The notes beneath the pieces are model-generated. The model was not told where the DNA came from. It worked only from the letters and a program-made list of their open reading frames with translations, and ran no database searches. From an uncultured Clostridia bacterium (GTDB lineage: Bacteria > Bacillota > Clostridia > TANB77 > CAG-508): DNA of 64,000 bases. Position numbers and translations under genes: made by a program. Positions 28,442 to 40,077 of this stretch are shown in pieces (within the stretch, counting starts at the first letter, position 1; every line of letters begins with the position of its first letter). Location of the stretch: the NCBI GenBank assembly GCA_947167965.1, contig CAMVJW010000006.1, forward strand, positions 44,141 through 108,140. Reading direction: 5' to 3'.

Positions 28442-28721
28442 TTAACAATAAAATTTAATATCACTTGCTCTAAAATAAGTTTTCCATTCTGATATTATAA
28501 AAAAATAGTTATATGAAATGATTTCTAAAATTTCTCTTAATTCTTTTTCTGGAATTCTACTATTGTTATTTGCAACAACACATCCACCAGCTTTTGTTAA
28601 CCATACTTTAGTAGAATTTGAAGAAGGTCGACCTTTTGAAATATGTATATGAATTGGTTCATTATTCTCATTTGACCAAAAATATACTTTATAACCGCAT
28701 TATTTCAAGTAAACTAGGCAA
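28442..28721 (-). CDS. DUF4160 protein with +1 frameshift at in-frame CGG codon (28695-28697); TTG start coupled to upstream ORF
   Basis: TTG CCT AGT TTA CTT GAA ATA ATG C|GGT TAT AAA: MPSLLEIM-GYKVYFWSNENNEPIHIHISKGRPSSNSTKVWLTKAGGCVVANNNSRIPEKELREILEIISYNYFFIISEWKTYFRASDIKFYC*. Confidence 0.8.
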
Positions 28722-28998
28722 TTTTTATTCCTCCTTGTCTTGCCCATCTATATAAAGATGGAGCAGCTCTTTCAACTACCACTCTAAATGTATCAATTTC
28801 TTTTTGTGAATAATTGCCATCTTGCCTTACTATTTTATAACTTGGAAGTTCAAAAATAATTGTATCAAAGCCATTATCTGTTGGTCTCTCAAAGCAAATC
28901 CATATTGTTTCTTCATTATCTTCATTTTTCTTTATATCAGAAAATACAACTTCTGTACCATCTGAATATTTACAAAAAGGATACATCATAAAAATCAC
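28714..28998 (-). CDS. small protein of unknown function, coupled to DUF4160 gene
   Basis: ORF with SD; its last codons GGA GGA ATA form the SD for the overlapping TTG-start DUF4160 gene. Confidence 0.6.
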   Translation of the reverse strand: MIFMMYPFCKYSDGTEVVFSDIKKNEDNEETIWICFERPTDNGFDTIIFELPSYKIVRQDGNYSQKEIDTFRVVVERAAPSLYRWARQGGIKIA

Positions 28999-29040
28999 TC
29001 TCCTAAAAATAGTATAACATATTTTTCCACTCTTGACAAT

Positions 29041-30201
29041 CTATCCAAAAAGTCCTTTTTTCTTTACTGGTGGTTGTTCATTCATTGTTTTTGCAAGTTG
29101 AACAAGTAGTTCTCTTTGTTCTTTTGATAGTTTTTTAGGTGTTTGAACAACAACTCTAAATATAAAGTTTCCTTGTGAACTTGAATTAATACTCTTAAAT
29201 CCTTTTGCTCTAATTGTAAATTGTGTTCCTGTTTGAGTTGCTTCTGGAATTTTGTATTTTTCTTTGCTTCCATCTACCATTGGTATTTCAAGTTCTGCAC
29301 CTAAAGTTGCTTGAGTAATAGTAACTGGTATATCACAATAAACGTTATTTCCTTCTCTTTTAAATATTGAGTTTTTCTTTACTCTTACAGTTATATATAG
29401 ATCTCCTGCAGGGCCTCCTTTGATTCCTGGGTTTCCTTCTCCACGAAGTACTACAGTTTGGTTATCATTTATTCCTGCTGGTATTTTTATTTTTACTTTC
29501 GGAGTCTTTCTTACAGTTCCTCTACCTTTACAGTTTTCACAAGGTTCTTTTATAATTTCACCTGTTCCACGGCAGTCTGAACATGTTCTTCTTGTTTGTA
29601 CTCTTCCTAAAATTGTATTTTGGAAAGAAGTTACATTTCCTGTTCCATTACATGTTGGGCATTTTATAGGATTTGTTCCTTTTTTTGCCCCTGTTCCATT
29701 ACAAAAACCACATGTTTCCTGTCTTGTAACTATTATTTCTTTTTCTACTCCTAAAAAAGATTCTTCAAATGAAATATCTATACTTAAATTTAAGTCTTCA
29801 CCTTTTCTTGGACCATTATTTTTTCGAGAATTTTGCCTTTGTCCACCAAATCCTCCTCCAAAAAATGAAGAAAAAATGTCTCCTAAATCACCAAAATCTC
29901 CAAAGTCTGAAGTGCTATATGAATAATATCCATTTCCTCCACCAAATGGACCTCCTCCAAATCCTGCTTGCTGAGGATCTGCAGTTCCAAACCTATCATA
30001 CATTTGTCTTTTTTGAGGATTTGACAATACTTCATAAGCTTCATTTACTTCTTTAAATTTTGCTTCTGCCTCTTTTTTATTATCAGGATTTGCATCTGGA
30101 TGCCATTGCTTTGCTTTTTTTCTAAATGCTTTTTTTAGTTCATCATCAGTTGCTGTTTTACTTACTCCTAATATTTCATAATAGTCTTTTTTTTCTGCCA
30201 T
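29041..30201 (-). CDS. dnaJ: chaperone protein DnaJ
   Basis: J domain [25 protein letters not shown]; four CxxCxGxG zinc motifs. Confidence 0.98.
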   Translation of the reverse strand: MAEKKDYYEILGVSKTATDDELKKAFRKKAKQWHPDANPDNKKEAEAKFKEVNEAYEVLSNPQKRQMYDRFGTADPQQAGFGGGPFGGGNGYYSYSTSDFGDFGDLGDIFSSFFGGGFGGQRQNSRKNNGPRKGEDLNLSIDISFEESFLGVEKEIIVTRQETCGFCNGTGAKKGTNPIKCPTCNGTGNVTSFQNTILGRVQTRRTCSDCRGTGEIIKEPCENCKGRGTVRKTPKVKIKIPAGINDNQTVVLRGEGNPGIKGGPAGDLYITVRVKKNSIFKREGNNVYCDIPVTITQATLGAELEIPMVDGSKEKYKIPEATQTGTQFTIRAKGFKSINSSSQGNFIFRVVVQTPKKLSKEQRELLVQLAKTMNEQPPVKKKGLFG

Positions 30202-30267
30202 GTTTTTCTCCTTTTAAATAAGTCATATTGACGGAATTCAATTATTCCGTCAATAAACTACTTTTTC

Positions 30268-32142
<1,875 letters not shown>

Positions 32143-32294
32143 CTAATTTTTCTTTATTTAATCTTTTAATTTTATTCTTTTGTAAATTTATATATTTAAA
32201 ATTAATAACTTAATAATTATATTATATTAAATTTTTATCTTTTAACTCTATTGATAGTTCTTCTATATAATTTTCTTAAATTTAAGCTTTAGTA

Positions 32295-32696
32295 TTAATT
32301 TACTCTATCAGTATGTCCAGAATCTGGATTTACTTTTGTTATTACCTTTGATATATTAGCACTTTTAGCATCGACATTGGTAAATCCAAGCCCATCTGAA
32401 ATAGTATTGATAATTTGTTCTATAGTACTTTTACTTAATTCAACATCACGCACTTCAACTTCAATACTTTTAGCTTTTTTATTTTCTTCAGAATCATCCG
32501 AATTATCCCATATTCTCACTGTTAAAACATGTTTTCTATCTTTTTCTCTAAAAACTTTATACGTTACATCATCATGTTTACTTTCACCTTGAATAAACAT
32601 TGAATACTTTGCATTGTCAATTGTTGTATTTATAATTCCAGCATCTCCATACCATACGGTTAATTTATCTATCAATTCACTATTATTATTATTCAT
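32295..32696 (-). CDS. hypothetical protein in the grpE-dnaK interval
   Basis: 133-aa ORF, no family recognised. Confidence 0.5.
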   Translation of the reverse strand: MNNNNSELIDKLTVWYGDAGIINTTIDNAKYSMFIQGESKHDDVTYKVFREKDRKHVLTVRIWDNSDDSEENKKAKSIEVEVRDVELSKSTIEQIINTISDGLGFTNVDAKSANISKVITKVNPDSGHTDRVN

Positions 32697-32717
32697 ATAT
32701 TTAACTACTCCTTTTTA

Positions 32718-33130
32718 TTATAATACTATTTCATTTTTTTCTGTTTTTTCTCTAAAATTAGTTTCTCCTCTTTTTTTTACGCGTTTTGTATTAATTATAT
32801 AAATATGTCCTTGTGTTACGTCTTTATCCATCTCACAAATAGCTCTTAATCGTTTTGTAATTATGATTGCATCTAAATCCGGAATATCGATATATTTTTC
32901 AAAAGTAAATCCACAGTCATATCTGCAAAATAAATTTAATTTACCAATTGGCTTTGATTTTTCACTTATTGTTCTTCCTTCAAAAATTTTATAATATGCA
33001 TATCCATTTAATGAATACCTAGTATCAAGTATTGCAGTATATTTTTACTTACTGTTATCGTTACAGGATTAGAATTAACCCATTTTGGAAGTTGAATACT
33101 CCCTTTAAAAGAATTTTTGCTTATTCCCAT
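32718..33130 (-). pseudogene. hypothetical protein interrupted by a 1-nt deletion in an A-run (coding strand)
   Basis: MGISKNSFKGSIQLPKWVNSNPVTITVSK / (K)YTAILDTRYSLNGYAYYKIFEGRTISEKSKPIGKLNLFCRYDCGFTFEKYIDIPDLDAIIITKRLRAICEMDKDVTQGHIYIINTKRVKK..; T5 near 33042 would need T6. Confidence 0.55.
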
Positions 33131-33167
33131 TTTCTTCTCCTTGTTAATGATTTCTCTTAATATAATC

Positions 33168-33470
33168 TTATCTAGGTATTTTTAAAATAAATAAACTAAT
33201 AGTTAATACTATACAAATAAGGCAAGTTATAACTAATATTTTATTTATTTTTTTCTTTTGATATTTATATTTAATTAATTTAATCATAAGTAGGATAGTA
33301 ATAATAATACATATTATTTGTATAAATCTAGCTCCAGTCATAGTAGGATGATAATAATATAATTCGTGTACATCTAATGATAAACATTCAGTCGCTTCAT
33401 TATCTTTAAATAACTGTTCTTCAATATTAATTGATACATTATTATCCATATTTTTTCCTCTAATTTGCAA
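33168..33470 (-). CDS. small protein with two predicted TM segments
   Basis: ARFIQIICIIITILLMIKLI and ILVITCLICIVLTISLFIL; start overlaps grpE end. Confidence 0.5.
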   Translation of the reverse strand: MQIRGKNMDNNVSINIEEQLFKDNEATECLSLDVHELYYYHPTMTGARFIQIICIIITILLMIKLIKYKYQKKKINKILVITCLICIVLTISLFILKIPR

Positions 33471-33981
33471 CTACAACCATTGAATGTCTAATAACTCTTG
33501 TTCCTATTTTATAGCCTTTTCTAAATTCTTGAACTATTTCTTGAGATTCTTTTGTATCATCTTGAATACTACTTACTGCTTCATGAACACTAGGGTCAAA
33601 AGTTTCTCCAACAGCAGGTATTTCTTCAACTTTGTTCTTTACTAAAAAGTCTTTGAATTGTTTATACACAAGTTCTATTCCTTGTTTATATTTTTCATCT
33701 TTACATTCAGCTTTCATTGCATTTTCTAAGTTGTCCATTGCAGGAAGCATACCTAATATTATATCTCCTAAAACTGAATTATAAAGACCTTCTCTTTCTT
33801 TTTGACTTCTTTTTTTGTAATTCTCAAATTCTGCTAATAGTCTTTTATATCTATCATCAAGTTCATCATATTGTTCTTTAGCAATTAAATTTTGTTTTTT
33901 ATTTTCTTCTTTTTTTGTTTCTTCATTTTCTGTTATTTCTTCATCATTTTGAACTTGTTTTTTTTCTTTATTTTCTGCCAT
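33460..33981 (-). CDS. grpE: nucleotide exchange factor GrpE
   Basis: YKRLLAEFENYKKRSQKE; TFDPSVHEAV; EFRKGYKIGTRVIRHSMVVVAN. Confidence 0.96.
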   Translation of the reverse strand: MAENKEKKQVQNDEEITENEETKKEENKKQNLIAKEQYDELDDRYKRLLAEFENYKKRSQKEREGLYNSVLGDIILGMLPAMDNLENAMKAECKDEKYKQGIELVYKQFKDFLVKNKVEEIPAVGETFDPSVHEAVSSIQDDTKESQEIVQEFRKGYKIGTRVIRHSMVVVAN

Positions 33982-34006
33982 TTAACTTCCTCCTTGCTAC
34001 AATTTC

Positions 34007-34085
34007 TTAGCACTCTTAAAATTAGTTTGCTAATTTCTTATCTATAATATACTTTTCTTTAGCACTTGTCAAGTGTTTCTGCTAA
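34007..34085 (-). promoter_or_regulatory. grpE promoter (TTGACA-N17-TATTAT, plus coords 34044-34072) flanked by two CIRCE-like HrcA sites (34007-34033, 34059-34085)
   Basis: TTAGCACTC-N9-GTTTGCTAA and TTAGCACTT-N9-TTCTGCTAA; consensus CIRCE is TTAGCACTC-N9-GAGTGCTAA. Confidence 0.75.
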
Positions 34086-34227
34086 AAAAAATCACCCATA
34101 TTTAAAATTTTGAAAAATCTCTCAAAATCTTAATTACAAGTGAAAAAATTTCAATCTCTATTTATTTCTATGATTGTTATTATTTATCTTTTATTTTTTT
34201 ACCTTATTTACATTGTTCATTTAACTA

Positions 34228-35004
34228 TCATTGAGTTATATCTCCTGTATTAATTTCATCTTTGTCAGATTTAAATTGTGCTGATGGTTCAGGTATATCA
34301 AAATCCATATATCTTTCTAATTCATCTAATAATTCACTTGATTTTTTAAATGGTACATTTCAATATACTTCTCTAAATATCACAAAATATTCATCTTCAT
34401 CCTTAATTCCATGCATTTTTGTTCTTTTACAAATTGAAGCTTTTGACCAATCATAACGAAATGTGTATGGAACTGCATATACCGTTCCACTATTTACATC
34501 TACAAATTCATCTAAATGTTCAATATTTCCAGATTCTATATTAAATATAGGATAGTACTCTTTCCTTGAACATTCAAATTTATCTTTAGTATAGTACCTA
34601 TCATAGTACCTTTGTTCTAGTTTCTTTTTTCTAACACTAGGAAGAGGTTTATATGGTACATATTTTCCATCTATATGCCAAATATCTTCTCCAATCTGTA
34701 TTGAATTCGGTGATTTTTTAGTATTTCATCAAAATCATCTTTTCCTGTAATTAAAGCTGGGCGGACTCCAACTGGATATCTATTTACAGACTCAATGGAT
34801 ATTCTATTTTGACATGGATTAAACATATAAGCAGTCCAACTTTTTTTCTGCTTTAGGATTATTAATCCACTCCATAGCCTTTCCAACAGAGTTTCCATAA
34901 TTCCCCTCACTTGCAAGAAGTGGACTATATATTGAAATTCCAATTTTACCACTCAATTATATATATTCATCTACATCTAGTAATCTTAAACCTTTATAAT
35001 TCAT
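34228..35004 (-). pseudogene. degenerate gene with in-frame TAA and TGA plus two A-run frameshifts
   Basis: MNYKGLRLLDVDEYI*LSGKIGISIYSPLLASEGNYGNSVGKAMEWINNPKAEK/KSWTAYMFNPCQNRISIESVNRYPVGVRPALITGKDDFDEILK/SPNSIQIGEDIWHIDGKYVPYKPLPSVRKKKLEQRYYDRYYTKDKFECSRKEYYPIF..FREVY*NVPFKKSSELLDELERYMDF.. Confidence 0.8.
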
Positions 35005-35165
35005 ATTTCATACCTCCATTAACTATTTTAATATTTACAGTTTAAATATTTTGGTTACTTTTATACCATTTTTAGTATTTTTTTCTTAATCTAATTCTAT
35101 GTCTTCTTCTTTCTATTTGAAGTACTACCTAGTATTTCATAACACTATGTATTACTTCAAAATTT

Positions 35166-36704
35166 TCAGGCAATACCTTGTGTATAAGTAACGGTATCCT
35201 TATCATTTTCATATTCATATTCTCTTACTTCTAATCCTTTAATTATATCTATTGCATCTCTTACACTTACTACATCATAATTTGAAATTTTATATTGGCA
35301 CTCATCTGTTTCAGAATCATATTGAAATATGCCCACTGATCCATTAGGATTTGCATCTTCAGAAAACATTTGGACAATTTTTGTTTTAGCTTGTATGCTT
35401 GGATATTCTGGAAGATATAAAGTGTTAACTTCATTTTCTAAAACCATAAGTGTTACAGGATTTTCCCTTAATACCATTTCTTCACATTTTTGTGTTAAAG
35501 TTTCTCCTGCAAAAATCTCTATTCCAAAAGCTCTATATAACCCCTCCTTATGAGGCCCCGGATATTCTTCTGAAGTTCCATCTGGTTTAACTACTATTAA
35601 TCCTCTAGCCCAAAGTTTTTTAAAAAAATGTATTGATGTTCTCGATTGTGGTCCTCCATCATTAGAAGATATTGCATCGTTTTTTTCTTCCTTCATTTTT
35701 ATTAAATCTTCAAATGTAATATTTTCTAAATTTTCTAATTGTTTTACATCTTTCTTTTTATTTGATTTAGCTAAATATTCTATTTTTCTCCTCATTTCAT
35801 CATTAAATGAATTATTCTCAACAAGTAATTTATAAAATCCTGTTTCATAATACATATTTGCAAAATTGATTGCCAGTTTAAAACTTAAATTAGCCTTTAA
35901 CATTATTGTTTCTAAATTAGAATAAAAACTATCATCCTTTAAAATATTTTTTAATGCATTTTTTAATACACTTATTCTATCTATGTATTCAAACAATAAT
36001 GGATTATCATCATTGATAATATTTATTTGTAAATTATAGAATTCTTCTATAGCTTCTTCTGGTAGCTTATCAGAAAAATGATAATAATATAATTCTTTTA
36101 TTCCTTTTGGCGATCCAGTATATATAGGAATAAAATATCCAGGCAAAAATCTAAAAAAACCTTCAAACTTATCTATAGTAAAATACTTTCTACGACGAAT
36201 TTTCTCTATAAAATTTTCATCTGATAAAACAATTTCAATAAATTTTGGTAATTCCAATACAAAACTAACATCATCATCATTATATTTGCCATGTAAAATA
36301 TACCAATAATCTATTTTTTTAAAATATTCAGAATATACCTCTTGCAATTTAATATCATTTTTAAGCATATGCCTAAATTCTTCTTTATATTTTTCTTCAC
36401 CATTGACATAAATAATATGATCAAGCACATCTTTACATATTTCTTGACAACTATTATTATCCAAGCAACAGTATGCCAACATAAAAAAGTATACTTTTAT
36501 ATTCATATTTATATTCATTTCACAGAGAAACTTAATAAAATCTGCATATGAACATCCTAATTTTTCATCCATATTATATAAAATCGAAACTATTCTTTTA
36601 ACTTCCTCTTCTCTTTCTTTTTTATCTTTAATTTGTACTGCGTAAGTTATTAATTGTTCAACTTTTCCCATATTATTAATTCTCCTAAAGATTTTAAAAA
36701 TCAC
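35166..36704 (-). CDS. hypothetical protein (512 aa)
   Basis: Long ORF directly downstream of hrcA; no recognised family. Confidence 0.55.
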   Translation of the reverse strand: MIFKIFRRINNMGKVEQLITYAVQIKDKKEREEEVKRIVSILYNMDEKLGCSYADFIKFLCEMNINMNIKVYFFMLAYCCLDNNSCQEICKDVLDHIIYVNGEEKYKEEFRHMLKNDIKLQEVYSEYFKKIDYWYILHGKYNDDDVSFVLELPKFIEIVLSDENFIEKIRRRKYFTIDKFEGFFRFLPGYFIPIYTGSPKGIKELYYYHFSDKLPEEAIEEFYNLQINIINDDNPLLFEYIDRISVLKNALKNILKDDSFYSNLETIMLKANLSFKLAINFANMYYETGFYKLLVENNSFNDEMRRKIEYLAKSNKKKDVKQLENLENITFEDLIKMKEEKNDAISSNDGGPQSRTSIHFFKKLWARGLIVVKPDGTSEEYPGPHKEGLYRAFGIEIFAGETLTQKCEEMVLRENPVTLMVLENEVNTLYLPEYPSIQAKTKIVQMFSEDANPNGSVGIFQYDSETDECQYKISNYDVVSVRDAIDIIKGLEVREYEYENDKDTVTYTQGIA

Positions 36705-36710
36705 TTATGT

Positions 36711-37724
36711 TTATTTATTCTCATTCAACTTCTTACTAATATACTTCATAACTGAAATAACTTTAGAATAGTCCATTCTTTTTGGCCCTATAATCCCAAT
36801 AGTTCCCATATCTTTATTTCCAACTTTATGTTTAAATGTAACCATACTAAAATCTTTTAGCTTTTCTTCTTCTCCTTCGCCTTCTCCACCAATATAAACA
36901 TTTATATCTTCAGCAAAACCAGAATTTAACATATCTGCAATTAATTCTTTCTCATCTAAAATATTCATAAAGTTTTTAGCAACCTGCAAGCTATTAAACT
37001 CTGGAAGGTCAAGTTCTTTTCTTGTTCCTTGTAGTTCGATTTTATTTTCTTCAAATAAAACCTTTTTAATTTGTTCAATAATTGGTTTAATAACCTTAAC
37101 CATATCTGACATTTCTTGGTAAAGATACTCTTCAAGTGGCTTATCAATTCTTTCAATAGGTTGGCCTTTTAATTTATTGTTAAATATATAATTTAATGTT
37201 TCAACCTGTTTTTCATTAACATCTTCATCAAATTTGATAATTGTTTCTTTTACTAATCCAGTATCAGTCATTATAATTGCTAAAATCATTTTATTACCAA
37301 GAAGAACAAACTTCATTTCTTCTATTATTTGTTCATTTGCTCTTGGACCAATTGTTACTGTTGTATAATGTGTTATCTCAGATATTGTACTTGCTGTAAT
37401 TTTAGTTAAGTCCTCCATTTCATGTACTTTTGTTTCTAATTTATCACTTATATATTTAACTTCTTCTAAGCTAATATTATCATCTTTTAATAGTTCATCA
37501 ACATAATATCTATATCCTTTTGCTGAAGGAACTCTACCACTAGATGTATGTACTTTATCTAATAAACCTTTTTTTTCAAGATCAGCCATTTCATTTCTAA
37601 CAGTTGCACTACTACAATTTAAATCATATTTTGCAATTAGCCCATTTGAACTAACTGGCTCTGCAGTATTAACATATTCTTCTACTATAGCTTGTAGTAC
37701 TTTCTTTTTTCTATCATCTAGCAT
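36711..37724 (-). CDS. hrcA: heat-inducible transcription repressor HrcA
   Basis: MLDDRKKKVLQAIVEEYVNTAEPVSSNGLI; SSATVRNEMADLEKKGLL; HTSSGRVPSAKGYRYYVDELL. Confidence 0.97.
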   Translation of the reverse strand: MLDDRKKKVLQAIVEEYVNTAEPVSSNGLIAKYDLNCSSATVRNEMADLEKKGLLDKVHTSSGRVPSAKGYRYYVDELLKDDNISLEEVKYISDKLETKVHEMEDLTKITASTISEITHYTTVTIGPRANEQIIEEMKFVLLGNKMILAIIMTDTGLVKETIIKFDEDVNEKQVETLNYIFNNKLKGQPIERIDKPLEEYLYQEMSDMVKVIKPIIEQIKKVLFEENKIELQGTRKELDLPEFNSLQVAKNFMNILDEKELIADMLNSGFAEDINVYIGGEGEGEEEKLKDFSMVTFKHKVGNKDMGTIGIIGPKRMDYSKVISVMKYISKKLNENK

Positions 37725-37753
37725 TTGTTTCCTCCTTAGAATTGATTTGATTA

Positions 37754-40063
37754 TTATTTTGTTGTATTAACTTCTTCTACTTTAATACTTTTTACTACAA
37801 TTTTAGAAAAATCATTCTTTTCATCTTCAAATTGTAATTTATTAAAAATTTTAACATCAGTTTTACTTTTATGTAATTTAGAAAAATCAACTAAAATCTT
37901 TGAAGACAAATTCATACCAACTGGTAATGTCATATTTTTATTATCGTAAAAAATTACATTTGAAAATCCAATATAATTAGTACTTTTTGGTAGTTTGATT
38001 TTATATAAATAAAATCTATTTAAATCTGTATTTTTGTTTAAAAATCCTTCAATTTCAGTTTCTGCATTTAATGAAACTTTTTCTAATTCATTTAATTTTA
38101 GTTTTTCAGCAGTAGCTTTATAAACATATGTGTCAACATTTAATTCATTTTTTAATAATGCCTTTTTAATATTTTTTAAAACTTTCTCTAGGTTCTTTTT
38201 AAATTCAATTCCTTTTGTTTCTTTATTTATTTCTAGGATTTCATATTTGTCTCTTGGTGATTCACGATGTACTTTATTTCCAATTGTTCTCTCTTTTCCT
38301 TCTTCTTGTGATGTTTTTCCAAATATATTAAATTCTTCTGCTTCTACATTTTGTTTTCTATAGTTGCTTTCTTTTTCTTCTTTTAATTCTTTAAGTTTTT
38401 CTGAAATTTCTTTATTTTCAATTGTTTTTTTATAAATTCCATTTAATACATCTAAAATATTTGTTGTTGCAATAAAAGAGCCTTCTAATTCCCCATCTGT
38501 AAATTTTGATCTTTGATTTTTATCAACTTCTATTCCAAACTTTTCAAACTCTTCTTCAAAATCAAATATCTTTTCTATTTTAGTAACATTAAGCTCCTCT
38601 TCTTCTCCCTCTTCAAGTCTATCTACAGCATCTTTATTTGAATATCTCCAAAATTCAAATATACTTTTTTTATGTTTATTTATTTCTTCTATATAATTTG
38701 TAGCATTTTGAATTTTCTTTTTTAAATTTTTGTTCTTAAGTTTTAGTGCGTTAATATCCATTACGATTTTTTTTGCATCTTCTTCTAATTTTTCTAATTC
38801 TTTAAAACTTTGTTCTAAATCATGTATAGTATATTTTTTATTTTCTTTTTGGAAATGTTCTTTAACTTGTGGTTTATATTCTAGCTTTTCATCTAAAATA
38901 GTTCTTGCTCTTGTTTTTAAAGGTGGTGAAACTTTTCCTAATTTAAAGAAATATTTTACCTTTCCCAAAAATGTTTTTTTACATTCTAAAAACAAAGTAA
39001 TTTGTTTTTCTTTTTGAGCATATTCTTTTTCTAAATCTTTTGACTCATTTTTAAGCATTTTAAGTTTTACACTTAGTTCTTCTATTTCTGATGAATATTG
39101 ATTTTTTAAATCTACTGATTTTGCATATTGCTCAGTAATAAATGAAGAAATATTTTCATATTTTATTTGATTATCTTCAAAATAAAAATCTAAAGATCCA
39201 TTTTTGTTTAATCTTGTTTTAAATTCAAAATAATGAGGTAGCTCTGTTTGTAATATAAATAAAGCTTTAATCAATTTATAAAATCTAATTGCTTCTTTTT
39301 TATTTTTTAAGCTTACTTTATATAAAGTTTTTATTTTTTCAAAAATTTGTGTTTCCCCAACAATTTCTAAACTAATTTCTTCATCTTTATTCTCTACTTC
39401 GTATATAAGAGGGTAATCTTTAGTAAATAGCCATAAATAGTTTTCTAGATCTTTTATTTCTTGTTTTTTTAATATTATTCCACTATAATCTACTAAACTA
39501 ATAGGTACAAATATTGTTTCTCCATATTTTGATTCAATTTTTTTCTTCAACATATAGAAAAATGCCGAATAGTCTGAGTCTCCTAAAGATACAATCATAA
39601 AGTATTTGTTTGCAATTTCATCATAATAAATTTGCCACAAATAATTTCCTTCATATTTAATTTTAAAAGGAATTTCCTTTTGCAATCTTTTTTGCTCTTT
39701 TTCGATTTTTTCAATCTGTGCAATATCTAATTTTGATAGCATTTCTAAAAATTTAGTGTGATATACAATATTTTCTTCATTACTATTATCTAAATAAAAA
39801 CAAAGTGGTATTGCATTTTCATATTTTTCTTTTATAGAATCTGCTCTTGTTGTTGATGAAATTAAAATTTCTATATCACTAATATTTACATATTTATATT
39901 GTTTATATTTTTTTTCATCATAATCTTTTATAGTTCTAAAATTTGTATCACTATATTCTTTTAATTCTTTTGGTATATAATTTAAGTCTAATCCTAAATA
40001 ATCTAATTTTTTTTCTATATTAGAGTCCATTCGTTTACTAATTATTTTAGGCAATTTTTTCAC
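37754..40063 (-). CDS. large coiled-coil protein of unknown function
   Basis: 769-aa ORF with long K/E-rich heptad regions. Confidence 0.6.
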   Translation of the reverse strand: MKKLPKIISKRMDSNIEKKLDYLGLDLNYIPKELKEYSDTNFRTIKDYDEKKYKQYKYVNISDIEILISSTTRADSIKEKYENAIPLCFYLDNSNEENIVYHTKFLEMLSKLDIAQIEKIEKEQKRLQKEIPFKIKYEGNYLWQIYYDEIANKYFMIVSLGDSDYSAFFYMLKKKIESKYGETIFVPISLVDYSGIILKKQEIKDLENYLWLFTKDYPLIYEVENKDEEISLEIVGETQIFEKIKTLYKVSLKNKKEAIRFYKLIKALFILQTELPHYFEFKTRLNKNGSLDFYFEDNQIKYENISSFITEQYAKSVDLKNQYSSEIEELSVKLKMLKNESKDLEKEYAQKEKQITLFLECKKTFLGKVKYFFKLGKVSPPLKTRARTILDEKLEYKPQVKEHFQKENKKYTIHDLEQSFKELEKLEEDAKKIVMDINALKLKNKNLKKKIQNATNYIEEINKHKKSIFEFWRYSNKDAVDRLEEGEEEELNVTKIEKIFDFEEEFEKFGIEVDKNQRSKFTDGELEGSFIATTNILDVLNGIYKKTIENKEISEKLKELKEEKESNYRKQNVEAEEFNIFGKTSQEEGKERTIGNKVHRESPRDKYEILEINKETKGIEFKKNLEKVLKNIKKALLKNELNVDTYVYKATAEKLKLNELEKVSLNAETEIEGFLNKNTDLNRFYLYKIKLPKSTNYIGFSNVIFYDNKNMTLPVGMNLSSKILVDFSKLHKSKTDVKIFNKLQFEDEKNDFSKIVVKSIKVEEVNTTK

Positions 40064-40077
40064 CCTCTCTTTATGTT

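Noticed and set aside
34840-34860. A AAA AAG slippery heptamer as a programmed -1 frameshift in the 34228-35004 gene
   Set aside because: The same gene also has in-frame TAA and TGA and a second A-run frame break, so decay is the simpler explanation.
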